A DNA stretch of 64,000 nt. Origin: Corylus avellana. Taxonomy: Eukaryota > Streptophyta > Magnoliopsida > Fagales > Betulaceae. The notes below the pieces were generated by a model. The model was not told the DNA's origin and searched no databases. It saw only the letters and a program-made list of their open reading frames with translations. The stretch spans positions 9,779,921 through 9,843,920 of the forward strand of contig NC_081543.1 of NCBI RefSeq assembly GCF_901000735.1. Direction: 5' to 3'. The translations under genes were made by a program, and so were the position numbers. Numbering within the stretch: position 1 is the stretch's first letter; each line of letters begins with the position of its first letter. This document shows positions 1 to 11,380 of the stretch, in pieces.

Positions 1-1
1 G

Positions 2-49
2 GGATATACCTTTGACGCCGTCGAGTTGGACGTGGGTGTGGGAGTGTGA
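2..49 (+). CDS. possible 3' end of a gene running off the left edge
   Basis: From base 2 a frame reads GYTFDAVELDVGVGV and stops at TGA 47-49. The first ~120 bases are clearly more GC-rich and codon-like than the AT-rich DNA that follows, as expected for a last exon followed by a 3' UTR. Sixteen codons are too few to identify a family, and the reading could be chance. I do not recognise the product. Confidence 0.22.
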   Translation, partial: GYTFDAVELDVGVGV

Positions 50-567
50 TGTTAAAGGCGTTTTCAGCGTTCCTCCGTTGTCTCCGTTGTCCCCTCACTT
101 GCCGTTTGGATTTACACAGCTTATGGTTGTATGATTGTTTTGATTTCTGGTGGATATGTTATCAAATTCCTTTATTTTTTATTTTTCACATATAATCGAT
201 TCTCTTTGTGCATTATTACATCAGAAAAGTTTCGAATTAAAAAAGAAAAAGAAAAAAAAGAAGGTATTACAAGCATTGAGATGTCGAAGGTGGTAACTTC
301 GTTTGCATGGTACGTAAAGTTTCGACAATCCATTGAACAAAGCTTATAAGTTACAAAGGTTATGGGGATTGAACTTGAAGTTGTATCAGACTTCAGACAC
401 AACCGAGGATTAAGATTCTAAATAAAGAAAAAAACAACTTAAAGACTATTATTCTAGATGAGTCGTACGACATCTACGTTTTCACATATAGGAAAAATTA
501 AAATAAAAACAGTGAATTTTTTTGCATATTAAAAGAAAGCTATATAGAAGAAGATCGTATATTTAAT

Positions 568-978
568 GGGAAATTTCACTTAATATTCTTGAATTATTAT
601 GCATTTTGAAAAGACTTTTTAAATTAAAAAAATTTTCAATTTTTTTCCCTAAACTTTCAATTTGGTGCATTGTGCCCATTCCGTCAGATTTTAAACGTTA
701 AAAGTGATAAAAATGACTTTTATACTCTTAACTTTTTTTTTATAAAATTTCAAATTTACACTTAATTTCAAATTAATTTTTTTTTTTTTTAAAAAAAAGA
801 AAATCAAATGGTAATTTGGTCTTTTTAATCATTTTCGTTAGGAATTAACGATTGAATTTGACGGAGGGGGTCAATTGAATCAACTTGAAAGTTCAGGGGG
901 TTGAATTGAGAGTTTTTAAAATTTGTGGAGCCTTCTCAAAATGTATGGTAATTCAGGAGTCTAAAATAAAGTTTTCTC
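568..978. mobile_element. MULE-like MITE with 9-bp target duplication
   Basis: About 411 bp with imperfect terminal inverted repeats: the left end reads gggaaatttcactta and the reverse complement of the right end reads gagaaaactttatttta. It is flanked by a near-perfect 9-bp direct repeat (ATATTTAAT at 559-567, ATATTTATT at 979-987), the duplication size of Mutator-like elements. The interior (gacggaggg, poly-T tracts) is shared with the element at 25106-26346, so the two are one family. No coding capacity. Confidence 0.65.
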
Positions 979-3086
979 ATATTTATTTGAGAATCAACTA
1001 TACACAAACCAACTTTTTATTATTATTATTTAGTGGGGTTGGGTCACATGTGGTTTCTTACTGGCTGTGTCCCTTGTCATTGGTTTCGAGCGACTATGTG
1101 CTATTATGATCAAGTTCAAATAAGGTAGTCATAGTTGGTTGGCTCTCCTACCTTTTTTTTAATTAGTAAAATGGGTCCAATCAGAATAAGAAATACAATT
1201 AGAATGAATGTTATTACCGTGCACAATAATTGATGAATAATATAGAATTAAAAAGAGAGAGATTAAGAAAGAGAGTCGAAACACAGATTTAACATGGTTC
1301 GACAATTTGCCTACATTAAAATCGCTACATTCACTTTACTCCTGTCTACTTGGCCTTCCACTGGTATCAATATGAGCCACCAGTTCCAACAATGAGATCA
1401 AACAATTGATACTAGATATTACAAAAAAAAAAGAAATCAGCAAGGTATGAATGGCAAGAGATTCTAGCCCTTGATAAATACTGTACTTCAGTGAGGTTAA
1501 TTAAGGTGATGTGATTTATTGAGGAAATTATATTTATCACTCAATTTATAATGTTTCTTTTCAAACTTTAAAATATTGTAATGTATCTCCAAAAACTATA
1601 AGGGCCTTTCACTTCACCCTTACCCTTTGTTGCAGATAAGATTAATTTGGACCACGAATGCATAAAATGTCCATTATGCCCTCCATGATATGTGTAAAAA
1701 CACAATTTTGCCCTTGGGCCTTTCACAACTATTTTTCATACCCACCCGCCCCATTTGACCAGCCTTATAAATTGGGTGGAGAAACGTCATTTTTACTAAG
1801 AAAAATGTTACATGCAACGTCATTCTCACATTCTATATGACATGACAGTAAACTTTACTTTTGGATCCAAAATTCAATAATAATTCATTCAAAACGTAAA
1901 ATTATATTTCACCACCTCGTAGTAGCGGGAGTGAAAGTGAGACTGTGAGTGTGTTTAACATTTATCTTTTGCCATAATTTATGACTCTTGTTTTGTAGAG
2001 TTCATCGTTGTCATCCTAACCGTTTCAAATTTACTTCTTCATTATTCAAAGACGAGCACATGGTTCGAAGTTGACTGAAAAACTTTGTGCATGCACACTA
2101 AACCTGTTGAAAATTAAAGATTTTCAGTGGGAAGATGGGAGTTAGTGATATAAATTGTTGGATGGTGGCTGCAATCTGCCGAGAAGGGTGGAGGTTGTTG
2201 GGTGGTGGTAGACATAATATGAATATTATTATTTGTTTATTTAAATTGGATTGCATTTTCAGGATCAATATACTTCACTTTCCCACCTCCATACACTATA
2301 TTTTATAGTGGTCTTCTTGATCTATAGGCTGGAATTTTTAGGATATATAAACTAATTTTTTCAATTCTCAACAAATTATGTTTGGCTCATACAAAAAATT
2401 ACCATATATTTCTTATATTTTTATATAATGAGAAAATTATCTAATCAGCACCGAAGTGGTCTATTACGAGAGTCATGTGACCTAATTAGGAATGCAACAA
2501 CAAAACAGCCACCAATGAGGGCATGTCACATGGCCAATAATGATGATAAATCTGCTATAAAAAGTCGATAGACCCGAGTAAAAAATGGGACTTTCGTCTC
2601 CTCTTGGACACTATTTTCACTTTTCTAACAATATTCTCCTAAGCTATACTAACTTAAGCATACCTATGTCCTACCACAGTACTGCTCCGACGAACTCTTA
2701 TGCTAAACTTTTCTTTGCTTGCACATATTTTTTTTCGTTACCTCGACACGCAGCCATTAGAATTGTTCAACTCCGCTCAGCTCATTTTCTTATAACCTCA
2801 CATGTAGTCGAGAGAGTAACATTGTCAAGCTTATTATAAAATAAAAAATAAAAACTTTGTCAAGCTAATTATGTTGACCCAAAACCACAGGTGGAATTTT
2901 ATTTATTGCCGCGAGGCAGAGGAAATAGTCAATGGTCGCCGTTGTATAATTCATTTCCTTGGTCTTCAACTGTCTCAACCACCAATTTTTTTTTTTTTTT
3001 TTAAAAAAAATTTCTATTAAAAATAAAAAATAGTTTGACTACGTCAACCTAATTAAGGCTTTTTTAATTTTTATTTTATGCATAAT

Positions 3087-3213
3087 GATTTATATAACAA
3101 ACACGTCGGTGTTATAATATTATAAAATATAATTAAAATAATATTTAAACAGTATATATATATTATAATACTGATGTGCACATTGTTCATGCACACCGAT
3201 ATTATATAAATTA
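3087..3213. repeat. hairpin MITE remnant
   Basis: The left arm 'gatttatataacaaacacg...' matches the reverse complement of '...caccgatattatataaatta', with an AT-rich core. A (TA)n tract follows at 3230-3259. No target duplication could be fixed by eye. Confidence 0.4.
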
Positions 3214-3225
3214 CTACTCTTATTT

Positions 3226-3262
<37 letters not shown>

Positions 3263-4371
3263 GAAATATTTCTTAGAGTGGGAGCAAGTGAAGTGAAAGT
3301 AGTGAAAGCTTCATTTCACTTACTCCCAATGATGATTTAAACTAAGTCCAAGAGTTTACCAAGTCTTAAACATGGGTTAAATTAGTGATCAAGCCATGCC
3401 CCACAACTATATTCATGTCTATTTGTGGTAATATTGCATGTGATCCAATGGCTTTTAACCTATCATTTCACTTGGAATAGCATAAAGTTTTGTAACACAT
3501 TTATCTTAACTTTTTTAAAAAATAAAAAAATAAAAAAATTCAAAAAGGGTAGGCCGAAAAGACCATAATAGCTTCTACTCGCTGAGAACCTCTATGCTTC
3601 CTCAAGTCCGAATGAGCCATAACTTGACCCAGCTTTATCAAGGCATCAATGAGACTTCAAAAATACTAATATTAATGAGACTTATGTGGAGATTCTCTAT
3701 TACGTAGATTCGAACTTACACTCTAGTATATGCTCACCACCGCCCTCGCTAGTTAAATTTTAGGTTAATTAGCATGTAGTGATTGGTTTAGGGGTCAACC
3801 CCATTAGTTACTAAGGATCAAAGCACTAACCTAGTCTATGCGAATTTTGGGCCTTAGATGGTGCTTTTTAGAGTTTCAAATTTGACTTCTTGAACCAGGA
3901 AAAAGAAAAAAAAAAAAAACAATCAGCCTTGTCATCTTTTTATCCAAGAACAAATTTGAAAAGAACCAAAATTTGCTAGTTTCAAACTTCTTTGACTAGT
4001 CAACGTGCACTTGTAAACCCACGTGTTGAAGTTATTCTACTACATTTCTCTTCTTTCTAGAAGCTACAAATTATTTTGAGTTTGTTCAAAATTGCGTCAA
4101 AAGTTTAGAAGTGTTTTTATTGCATAAAAAGTTATATAAAGTTAAAAATAGACCGATTGGATAAAATACTCAAACGTACTTTTGAATTTTTTGAATGGTA
4201 AAAGACCAAAATATGGAAAAAGCTTGAAAATTCATCCAAAATAGACCTCAATATGTAGCAGAAAAACAACCAACAAACAACAATACTTTATAATATAAAC
4301 ATTGCAAAACTTGTAGTGTTAGTTCATCAAGCCAACAATAAATATAAATCAATCTTCAGCAAATAAAAATA

Positions 4372-4402
<31 letters not shown>

Positions 4403-4844
4403 ACGAAGAAAAAAAACCCTTCCACCAAGGAAAAAACCGCTCTAAGGTAGTCAGACGTAGGATTCCACTAATATAAAGAATAACTAACTACAATACATAT
4501 AGTAAACCTTACTGCCTATTAACTTTACCATACACTATTGTAGGACGGCGGGCTCCTCACGTGCCTCTGCTCCAACTCCCTGTTGGTCATATTTTCAAAT
4601 AGTGAATCCTTACCAATCTCCAGTGCTAGACTTTGTGTCGTTTTTAATTTGTGCAATCACAACACCTTGTGTAGTATCATGCAATGCCCTTGGACCCTAA
4701 TCTCTTACTAACTCTCTAGGAGTTTCTCGAAAATTTTGTATGACTGGGAGATAAATCTTTAGAGGGAAAACTGTCATTTAAATAGACAAACTTTTAATTG
4801 TTTGACTAAAAAAGTTCTTGATGGATATTTGGTATTGTGAAATT

Positions 4845-5170
4845 GGAGTAATCTCTTACCACATTGTTCGCAAACCACATTTACATTATCACATCAAAAT
4901 GACTAGTCAATTTGGAACTTATCTAAAATTCCTTATAAAGCTCAGTTTTATCTAGTAACTAGGTAATGTGAGACTTAACACTCATAACTATTTTTATAAA
5001 TCACTCATTTTATGTGAGCTACTCCTCATCTTCCCAATATGAGACCGGAGTGTTACAAACTCTCCCTTTTAAACTACTGACGTTCTCGTGAGAGCCACAT
5101 CAATCATGCAATGATATAGTATCACATGGCCTGACGTTATTATGTGGCTCTAATACCATTTGTTACGACT
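4845..5170 (-). mobile_element. TRIM-like non-autonomous LTR element, left part
   Basis: Read on the minus strand this has a miniature LTR layout. A ~210-bp LTR-like block ends on the + strand at 5057 (...tgttaca) next to a polypurine tract seen as aactctccctttt (5058-5070). A ~100-bp interior follows. A primer-binding site stands in reverse orientation at 5145-5158 (tggctctaatacca, the complement of TGGTATTAGAGCCA, one change from the initiator-Met tRNA consensus). The second LTR opens at 5161 (tgttacgact) and is broken after ten bases by the Gypsy element; it resumes at 17245. The outer left boundary is approximate. Confidence 0.6.
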
Positions 5171-5962
5171 TGTTGGGTCATGGATTAGCCCACTATTTAT
5201 TCAACAGTCCTCAGGCCCAGTCTGAGGAAGCCCAAGCCCGAGACCTGGACCCAAGACTGTTGAATCCGAGACCTGCGTATCCGAGACCATGAATCCGAGA
5301 CTTGCGTATCCGAGACCATGAAATCCGAGACCCCCTTAGCCAAGACCGCGAAGTCCGAGATTAACTCAGGACATACAGGTCTCGGTAAAGGGAAGAACTC
5401 CGATATCCTGAAAGATGCTGCTTTTAATAAATAAGTAATCTTGTTATTTATTAAGGTGTCATATCTTTTTACAATCCAGATCCTACATATATCAATGAAG
5501 ATATGTTAGTTGATATCTAAGATCACAAAAGCGATCGAGTCCCACTCGGACGCTCTAATTTAGCATGGCCTAAAAGTTACAAGGCTAATCCTCTAATCTC
5601 AGGCCACTAAAATCATGGAGCAACTAATAAACATGATCCTTCATTCAAATGTTTGTTCAGCTGATATCAAGGGATAAGATTCCTGAATGTGTGGAAAATC
5701 AAATTCTTTCCCTGCCTATAAATACAAGTCATATTATCAAAGCAAAGGTAATCACAACTCTCGTTATCTAAGCTTTGTAGTTGTTGCTAATATCCCTTCT
5801 CTTCCCCATTCTGACTTAGGCATTGGAGTGTTCATGCCGGCTCACCCTCGGTCACTTCGATCCTTCTTTATTCTTTGTTGTGCAGTTCAAATCATTCGTG
5901 CGTTGGTCAAATCAAGCTTGTTAGGTGTGCCACGTCATCATATAGAAAACTGTGCATCAACA
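5171..5962 (+). repeat. 5' LTR of the Tat element
   Basis: It starts TGTTGGGTCATGG and ends GCATCAACA. A TATA box (TATAAATA) lies at 5717-5724, placing transcription start in the last third. It contains a short internal repeat built on 'atccgagacctgcgt / atccgagaccatga' (about 5264-5335). By eye it is roughly 95% identical to the 3' LTR, so the insertion is not recent. Confidence 0.9.
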
Positions 5963-5965
5963 GTT

Positions 5966-5983
5966 TGGCGCCGTCTGTGAGAA
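5966..5983 (+). other. primer-binding site of the Tat element
   Basis: TGGCGCCGTCTGTGAG follows the 5' LTR by three bases. It is the kind of TGGCGCC primer-binding sequence usual in plant Gypsy elements, complementary to a tRNA 3' end. The tRNA species was not determined. Confidence 0.7.
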
Positions 5984-6022
5984 CCCTGATTTTCATCAGT
6001 TCTTACCGGCCACTAATCCAGT

Positions 6023-7032
6023 ATGGTGAGTACTCGGGCAACTGCAGCAGCTTCCAGTGCACCACCATCCAATTTAGTAGAATTGATGAAGCTGATGACC
6101 GAGTCCATGAAGCCTCTGGAGAAGCAGAATGAAGACCTGGCTATAAGGCTCACAGCTGCTAAAGGCCGTAATAGCCAGAGGAACCAAGAGCGTGAGGAAA
6201 GGCGAGCAAAAAGGCGTGAAGAGAGGCTCGAGAGGGAAAGGCGTGCTGAAATCCACGATGGAAAGCGGATTGCCGGTTCCCATCGTGATGAAGAAGCGAG
6301 TTTAGTTCAAGCCAACCATCATACTACTGTCCAGAATGAAGAGCGTCGTGAGCAGGAGAACCCAGAGAGGTCTCAGCATACTAAGTCTCGAAGGGAGCAA
6401 CGTCATGGGCGAAATGAGACCCAGATGAGTGCTGACATGGAAGATCTCAAAAGGAAGTACGAGGAGCTAACTCGTAAGCCGACTGCCAAAGAAGAGAAAA
6501 GCCCTGGAGGAGAGCTTATGGACAACACCGACCTGCCTTTCACCGATCGAGTATTGAGTTTTCCTTTGCCTGACAACTTCAAAATGCCTCGTATCAAGGA
6601 GTTTGACGGCAATGGCGACCCTTTTGAACATATGGAAAGCATCCTCGCTCACTTTTCCCTTCACAGGTTTTTGGATGAAATCAAATGCAGAATCTTTCCC
6701 CTCACCTTAGAAGGAGTTGCTCAGGATTGGTTCGCCAGATTGCTCGCCAAATCGGTGGATAATTTCAAAGAATTCGGACGCATTATAGCACGAGGTTCGG
6801 CCGAATGGGCCTTTGATGGCCAAAGTATCAAAGAGTTCGACAGAGATAACTCTTCGCGAGTTCATCAAGAAGACAGAGGAGTATATCAATCAAGAGGAAA
6901 TGATTAAGGCTCTAACGAAAGGTCAGGAGGAAGAAGACCGAGAAAACGAGGATGCCAAAGATAGAACCTTTCCAAAGATAGAACCCCGGAGAAGCGGAGA
7001 TCGAAGGTTTACACCTTTGAATGCCGGGGTCT
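6023..7032 (+). pseudogene. decayed gag gene of the Tat element
   Basis: An ATG at 6023 opens a frame of 294 codons. The N-terminal ~150 residues are highly charged (Arg/Glu/Lys-rich, coiled-coil-like). A capsid-type gag segment follows: PFTDRVLSFPLPDNFKMP, then DGNGDPFEHMESILAHF and RIFPLTLEGVAQDWFARL, the typical plant retrotransposon gag signature. Near 6810-6830 the frame shifts: the downstream gag sequence (TLREFIKKTEEYINQEEM...) is in another frame. It ends abruptly at about 7032 (...RRFTPLNA), where the sequence jumps to the end of an RNase H domain. The zinc knuckle and protease are absent. Confidence 0.8.
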
Positions 7033-8586
7033 AGATTTGTGGAAGTACGAAGTGACTCCCAAGTTGTCGTTGGACATATCTAAGGCGAATTTCAAGCCAA
7101 AAGAGGGAGGATGAAGTTATATTTATCAAAAGTACAAAAAATACAGTGTCTATTTAAAAAGTTCAGCATTGTAAAAATTTCGAGGCCAGAAAATGAGAAG
7201 GCAGATCGATTGGCCCGAATGGCCTCAACAGCTGAAGGAGAAGTTGAAGATGAGACCCCTGTCCAAATTCTTCCACAGTCATCTATTACCGAGACTGTGT
7301 CGGTCTCGACATCCAAGACCATACCTGATTGGCAATTGGAAATTGTGGAATACCTGGAAAAAGGGAGTCCTTCCTACTGATCGAAAACTGGCTATCTGAC
7401 TGAAGATAAGAGCTGAAAGGTTTACAATGGTAAATGGAGTCCTTTACAAGCGGGGTTTCATGTTACCTTTCCTCAAATGTGTTTCGAAGGAAGAATGGAA
7501 TTATATCCTTAGAGAAATCCATGAAGGGATTTGTGGAAGTCATTCTGGAGCTAGAATACTGGCACATAAAGCAGTCCAAGCGGGTTTCTATTGGCTCAAC
7601 ATGAATCGAGACTTGGCAGAATTAATTAGAAATTGTGACAAGTGTTAGAAATTGTGACAAGTGCCAGCGATTCGCTGATATCACTCATCAACCTCCTAAA
7701 GACCTGAGTGCAATCTCCTCACCTTGGCATTTCTCGCAATGGGGGGTAGATATAAGGGGATCATTGCCTCGAACCAGGGAATGTGTACGATTTGCTTGTT
7801 GTCGCTGTGGATTACTTCACCAAATGGGTAGAGGTTGAAGCCTTAGTAAGTATCACGGCCAAGACAATAGAACGGTTTTTATGGAAGAACATCATATGCC
7901 GGTACGGCATTCCTCATGCATTTGTCACGGATAATGACAAACAATTTGACTGTGACTCATTTCGAGACTGGTGTGCCAAGCTCCAAGTAGGGAACTTCTA
8001 CTCGTCTCCGGGGCACCCTCAAGCTAATGGGCAAGTAGAGGCTACCAACAAAACGATCTTCAAAATCTTGAAGAAGAAGCTGGGTGATCGAAAAGGAAAT
8101 TGGACGGAAGACCTTCAAGAAGTATTATGGGCACACTGAACAACCAAAAGAATTCCAACCGAGGAGACACCATATGCCTTAGCATTTGGAATTGAGCCAG
8201 TCATTCCAGCCGAGGTAGGCTCGGGCAGCTATCGTGTAGAGACCTTTCAATCCGAGATTAATAACGAGGGTTTACAGCTGCACTTGGACTTACTACAAGA
8301 AAAGCGGGATCAAGCCCAGGTGACTATGGCAACATATCAGGCAAGAGTGACTCGGTATTTCAACAGGAAGGTCAAGCCTCAGAGCTTCAAAGTCGGAGAT
8401 ATGATCCTACATAAAGCTACTTTGGCGACCAAGGACCCAGCAGAGGGAAAGCTGGCTCCAAATTGGGAAGGATCTTATTGGGTGATTGAATGCAAAAGAG
8501 CAAGAGCATACCACTTGGAAGATTCCAAAGGTAAAGCTCTTCCGAGGCCTTGGAACGCTGGGCACCTTAAAAAGTACTCTGCCTAA
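7033..8586 (+). pseudogene. integrase region (copy A) with RNase H tail
   Basis: Order: the end of an archaeal-type RNase H (VEVRSDSQVVVGHI, then stop TAA at ~7080); the linker; the integrase zinc-binding domain (HEGICGSHSGARI...CDKC) at about 7427-7648; the catalytic core at 7783-8139 with the D-D-E residues visible in VAVDYFTKW, VTDNDKQF and QANGQVEATNKT; and the C-terminal domain to 8586 (...HLKKYSA). Breaks: a 19-bp tandem duplication at about 7630-7667 (agaaattgtgacaagtg twice) that adds a stop and shifts frame, and a TGA after LWAH where relatives have an Arg codon. These breaks recur in copy B. Confidence 0.85.
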
Positions 8587-8720
8587 ATGATGTAATACGT
8601 GATTTCTTTGTCATTATTTTTGTCATTTCATTATTTTCGTTTTAACGAATAAAAGTATCTCGGAGTTATTCCCTAAATTAAATGGCTCTCTTTTAAACGC
8701 AGAGTTAAAAACTTAATAGA

Positions 8721-8900
8721 ACTCCCTGAGACCTAACTCGGGGCAGCATAGTCAAGGTTAAGTCAGACTCCTCGAGACCTAACTCGGGACAGCATAGCCA
8801 GGGTTAAGTCAAACTCCCCGAGACCTAACTCGGGGTAGCATAACTAAAAGTTAAATCAAAATCTCCGAGACCTAACTCGGAGAAATATAATTATAAGTTG
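8721..8900. repeat. 46-bp minisatellite, four units (copy A)
   Basis: Units begin at about 8721, 8767, 8813 and 8859 and share 'gagacctaactcgg'. This lies between the integrase end and the antisense ORF. Copy B has five units. Each unit contains CCGAGACCTAACTCGG-type palindromic sequence. Confidence 0.85.
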
Positions 8901-9112
8901 GTCTGACTATCCTAAGCAACAAACAAACAGCAGAAGGTTATTATTCCAAGATTCGTATAAACACAAAAACTCATTTCATTAAAAAGAAACTTGAGGTATA
9001 TACAAGGAACCATTAAATGGTGTAACATCATTTTGCCTTGGGAGCGAAAACGAGAGTAACATCAGGGGCTTCGGCAGATGCGAACTCGGCAATGTCGGCC
9101 TCGGCAGAGTGG

Positions 9113-9364
9113 GCATCATCAGGAACAGACTCGGTACCTTGGTGTTGTTGATCCGAGAAGGGATCGTAGAAATATTCTTTTATCCCTGCAGCATCAGGCT
9201 TTTATTCTTGGCCCAGGTTTACCAGTTGCACCATAACCGCATCATCAGGAACAGACTCGGTACCTTGGTGTTGTTGATCCGAGAAGGGATAGTAGAAACA
9301 TTCTTTTATCCCTGCAGCATCAGGCTTTTATTCTTGGCCCAGGTTTACCAGTTGCACCATAACC
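9113..9364. repeat. 126-bp tandem repeat, two units (copy A)
   Basis: Unit 1 starts at 9113 and unit 2 at 9239 (both 'gcatcatcaggaacagac'). The 126-bp period equals 42 codons, so the duplication keeps frame on both strands. The same pair occurs at 13113 and 13239 in copy B. It lies near the C-terminal end of the antisense ORF region. Confidence 0.88.
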
Positions 9365-9664
9365 GCATCCGAACAAGGGATATCCTTGATCTTCACCTTG
9401 TCAAGATCTACCTTCCGAGTCGAGTCCTTAGCCCATGCCCTAAAAGTTTCAAAGCCAAGGATGAGCCCGTCGGCCTAGGCAGAATTTCGAACCCATGAGG
9501 CAAAGGACAGCTGACATAAATAATTGGCAGCTAGAGTTTTAGCCTCCTTTAGCTGGGCCCATACCTGGGCATACTTTCCTTTAAAGAATTTGAGCTTCTC
9601 CTCGGCTACCACTTTGGTTTCATTTGTCTTTGTCACCAAAGCCTTCAGATCTGAGACCTCATCT

Positions 9665-9764
9665 NNNNNNNNNNNNNNNNNNNNNNNNNNNNNNNNNNNN
9701 NNNNNNNNNNNNNNNNNNNNNNNNNNNNNNNNNNNNNNNNNNNNNNNNNNNNNNNNNNNNNNNN
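9665..9764. other. assembly gap of exactly 100 N
   Basis: Exactly one hundred N, the conventional size for a gap of unknown length. It falls inside the antisense ORF tail of copy A and is followed directly by mid reverse transcriptase. The missing protease and early reverse transcriptase would be expected here if the duplication is real. Confidence 0.97.
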
Positions 9765-11346
9765 GAAGACAGCTTTCCATTACCTCGCATCGATGCATTG
9801 GTGGACTCAACAGCTAGGTATGGCTTACTCAGCTTCATGGATGCCTTCTCTGGTTACAACCAGATATAGATGCATCCAGAAGATCATGAGAAAACTGCGT
9901 TCATAACTGACCGAGGCCTGTACTATTATAATGTCATGCCCTTCGGTTTGAAGAATGCAGGGGCAACATACTAGAGGCTGGTACATAAGATGTTCTGAGA
10001 CCAGATCGGACGTAATATGAAGGTATACGTCGAAGACATGCTAGTCAAGAGTGTGCTGCCACAGGACTATGTACTCGACTTGCAAGAGATGTCTGCAACA
10101 TTGAAGAAATACGGGATGAAGTTAAATCCTTCAAAATGTGCGTTTGGAGTCTCATCGGGAAAGTTCCTCGATACATGGTTTTAAGCCGAGGAATAGAAGC
10201 TAATCCTGAGAAGATACAAGCTATCTTAGACATGCAGTCTCCACAAAATTTGAAGCAGCTGCAACAATTGACGGGAAGGATAGCGGCACTAAATCGGTTT
10301 ATTTCAAGGTCAACCGATAAGTGCCTTCCACTTTTTAAAGTCTAGCGAAAGGCTTTTGAATGGACTGATGAATGTGAAGAAGCCTTTGGACAGCTAAAGA
10401 AGTAACTAACGAGCTCACCTTTGTTAAGTCAGACAATACCCGGAGAAATACTGTATTTATATTTAGCTGTGTCTCCAACGGCTGTTAGCGCTGCATTAAT
10501 CCGAGAAAAAGAAGGAATTCAGAAGCCTGTATACTTTATAAGTAGAGCATTCAGAGGCGCTGAAGAGAGATACCCTCAGGTGGAGAAACTGGCTTTCGCC
10601 TTGATTATCGCATCCAGTAAACTCCGACCTTTAAAGAAAGTTTTAAGAAAGCTAGATCTATCAGGAAGATTAGCTAACTGGGCTATTGAGCTAAGAGAGT
10701 TCGACATTGAGTTTTCCCTTGGAATTCTCTCAAAGGTCAAATACTGGCTGATTTTCTGGCTGAATTCACTAATTTGCCAGACATCGCCAGTTGGCCAAGT
10801 GATGAGACATGGGTAATTTATGTAGACGGATCATCTACAAAGAAGCACGGTGGAGCTGGAATAGTGATTACCCCTGATGGGGAAGAATTATCTAGTTCTT
10901 TGAAGCTGAAGTTTAAAACCACAAACAACGAGGCCGAATACGAGGCAGATCTAGCAGGACTCGGTTTAGCTCGTGAGATGGGAGCTAGATTTGTGGAAGT
11001 ACGAAGTGACTCCCAAGTTGTCGTTGGACATATCTAAGGCGAATTTGAAGCCAAAAGAGGGAGGATGAAGTTATATTTATCAAAAGTACAAAAAATACAG
11101 TGTCTATTTAAAAAGTTCAGCATTGTAAAAATTTCGAGGCCAGAAAATGAGAAGGCAGATCGATTGGCCCGAATGGCCTCAACAGCTGAAGGAGAAGTTG
11201 AAGATGAGACCCCTGTCCAAATTCTTCCACAGTCATCTATTACCGAGACTGTGTCGGTCTCGACATCCAAGACCATACCTGATTGGCAATTGGAAATTGT
11301 GGAATACCTGGAAAAAGGGAGTCCTTCCTACTGATCGAAAACTGGC
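9765..11346 (+). pseudogene. broken reverse transcriptase, RNase H and second RNase H
   Basis: It opens inside a Ty3/Gypsy reverse transcriptase (DSFPLPRIDALVDSTARYG, then MDAFSGYNQI, MPFGLKNAGATY). The catalytic box reads YVEDML where the family has YVDDM. A canonical RNase H follows (about 10350-10750: FEWTDECEEAF, then YFISRAF). A second RNase H follows at 10774-11037 with the acidic residues in YVDGSS, NNEAEYEAD and RSDSQ; this archaeal-type domain is a Tat hallmark. Several in-frame stops (after GYNQI, GATY, HKMF, and after VVGHI at ~11036) show decay; the last is shared with copy A. Confidence 0.87.
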
Positions 11347-11380
11347 TATCTGACTGAAGATAAGAGCTGAAAGGTTTACA

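Larger units (their letters stand above)
50..4844. other. intergenic AT-rich DNA with MITE and LTR relics
   Basis: I see no credible coding exon here. Contents: a MULE-like MITE (568-978, separate entry); a stretch at 1286-1440 with the motif 'acatggttcgacaatttgcc', which resembles a segment common in decayed plant LTR elements; a hairpin MITE at about 3087-3213; (TA)n runs at 3230-3259 and about 4376-4402; and an inverted 'gggagcaagtgaagtgaaa / tttcacttactccc' hairpin near 3281-3328. The short ORFs have no recognisable motif and biased composition. Confidence 0.6.
7033..9664. repeat. internal duplication, copy A
   Basis: From 'ctagatttgtggaag' at about 7033 to the N gap, this matches 10987-13664 at offset 3954 before the minisatellite and 4000 after it. 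Over the first ~1.55 kb I count about a dozen mismatches, i.e. about 99% identity, far closer than the two LTRs. It carries the end of an RNase H, integrase, a minisatellite, a 126-bp tandem repeat and the end of the antisense ORF. The upstream junction falls inside gag; the downstream end is the scaffold gap. Confidence 0.88.

Noticed and set aside
5687..5980. 97-codon ORF, with a similar 109-codon ORF at 16969-17298
   Set aside because: Both lie within the LTRs over the TATA box and transcribed leader; not protein-like.
8713..8900. CRISPR-like spaced repeats
   Set aside because: The 46-bp units are contiguous and similar throughout, with no unique spacers; a minisatellite in a plant retrotransposon.
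9109..9498. 129-codon + strand ORF with a 42-residue repeat
   Set aside because: It is the reverse of the antisense ORF region of the Tat element; the repeat is the 126-bp DNA duplication.
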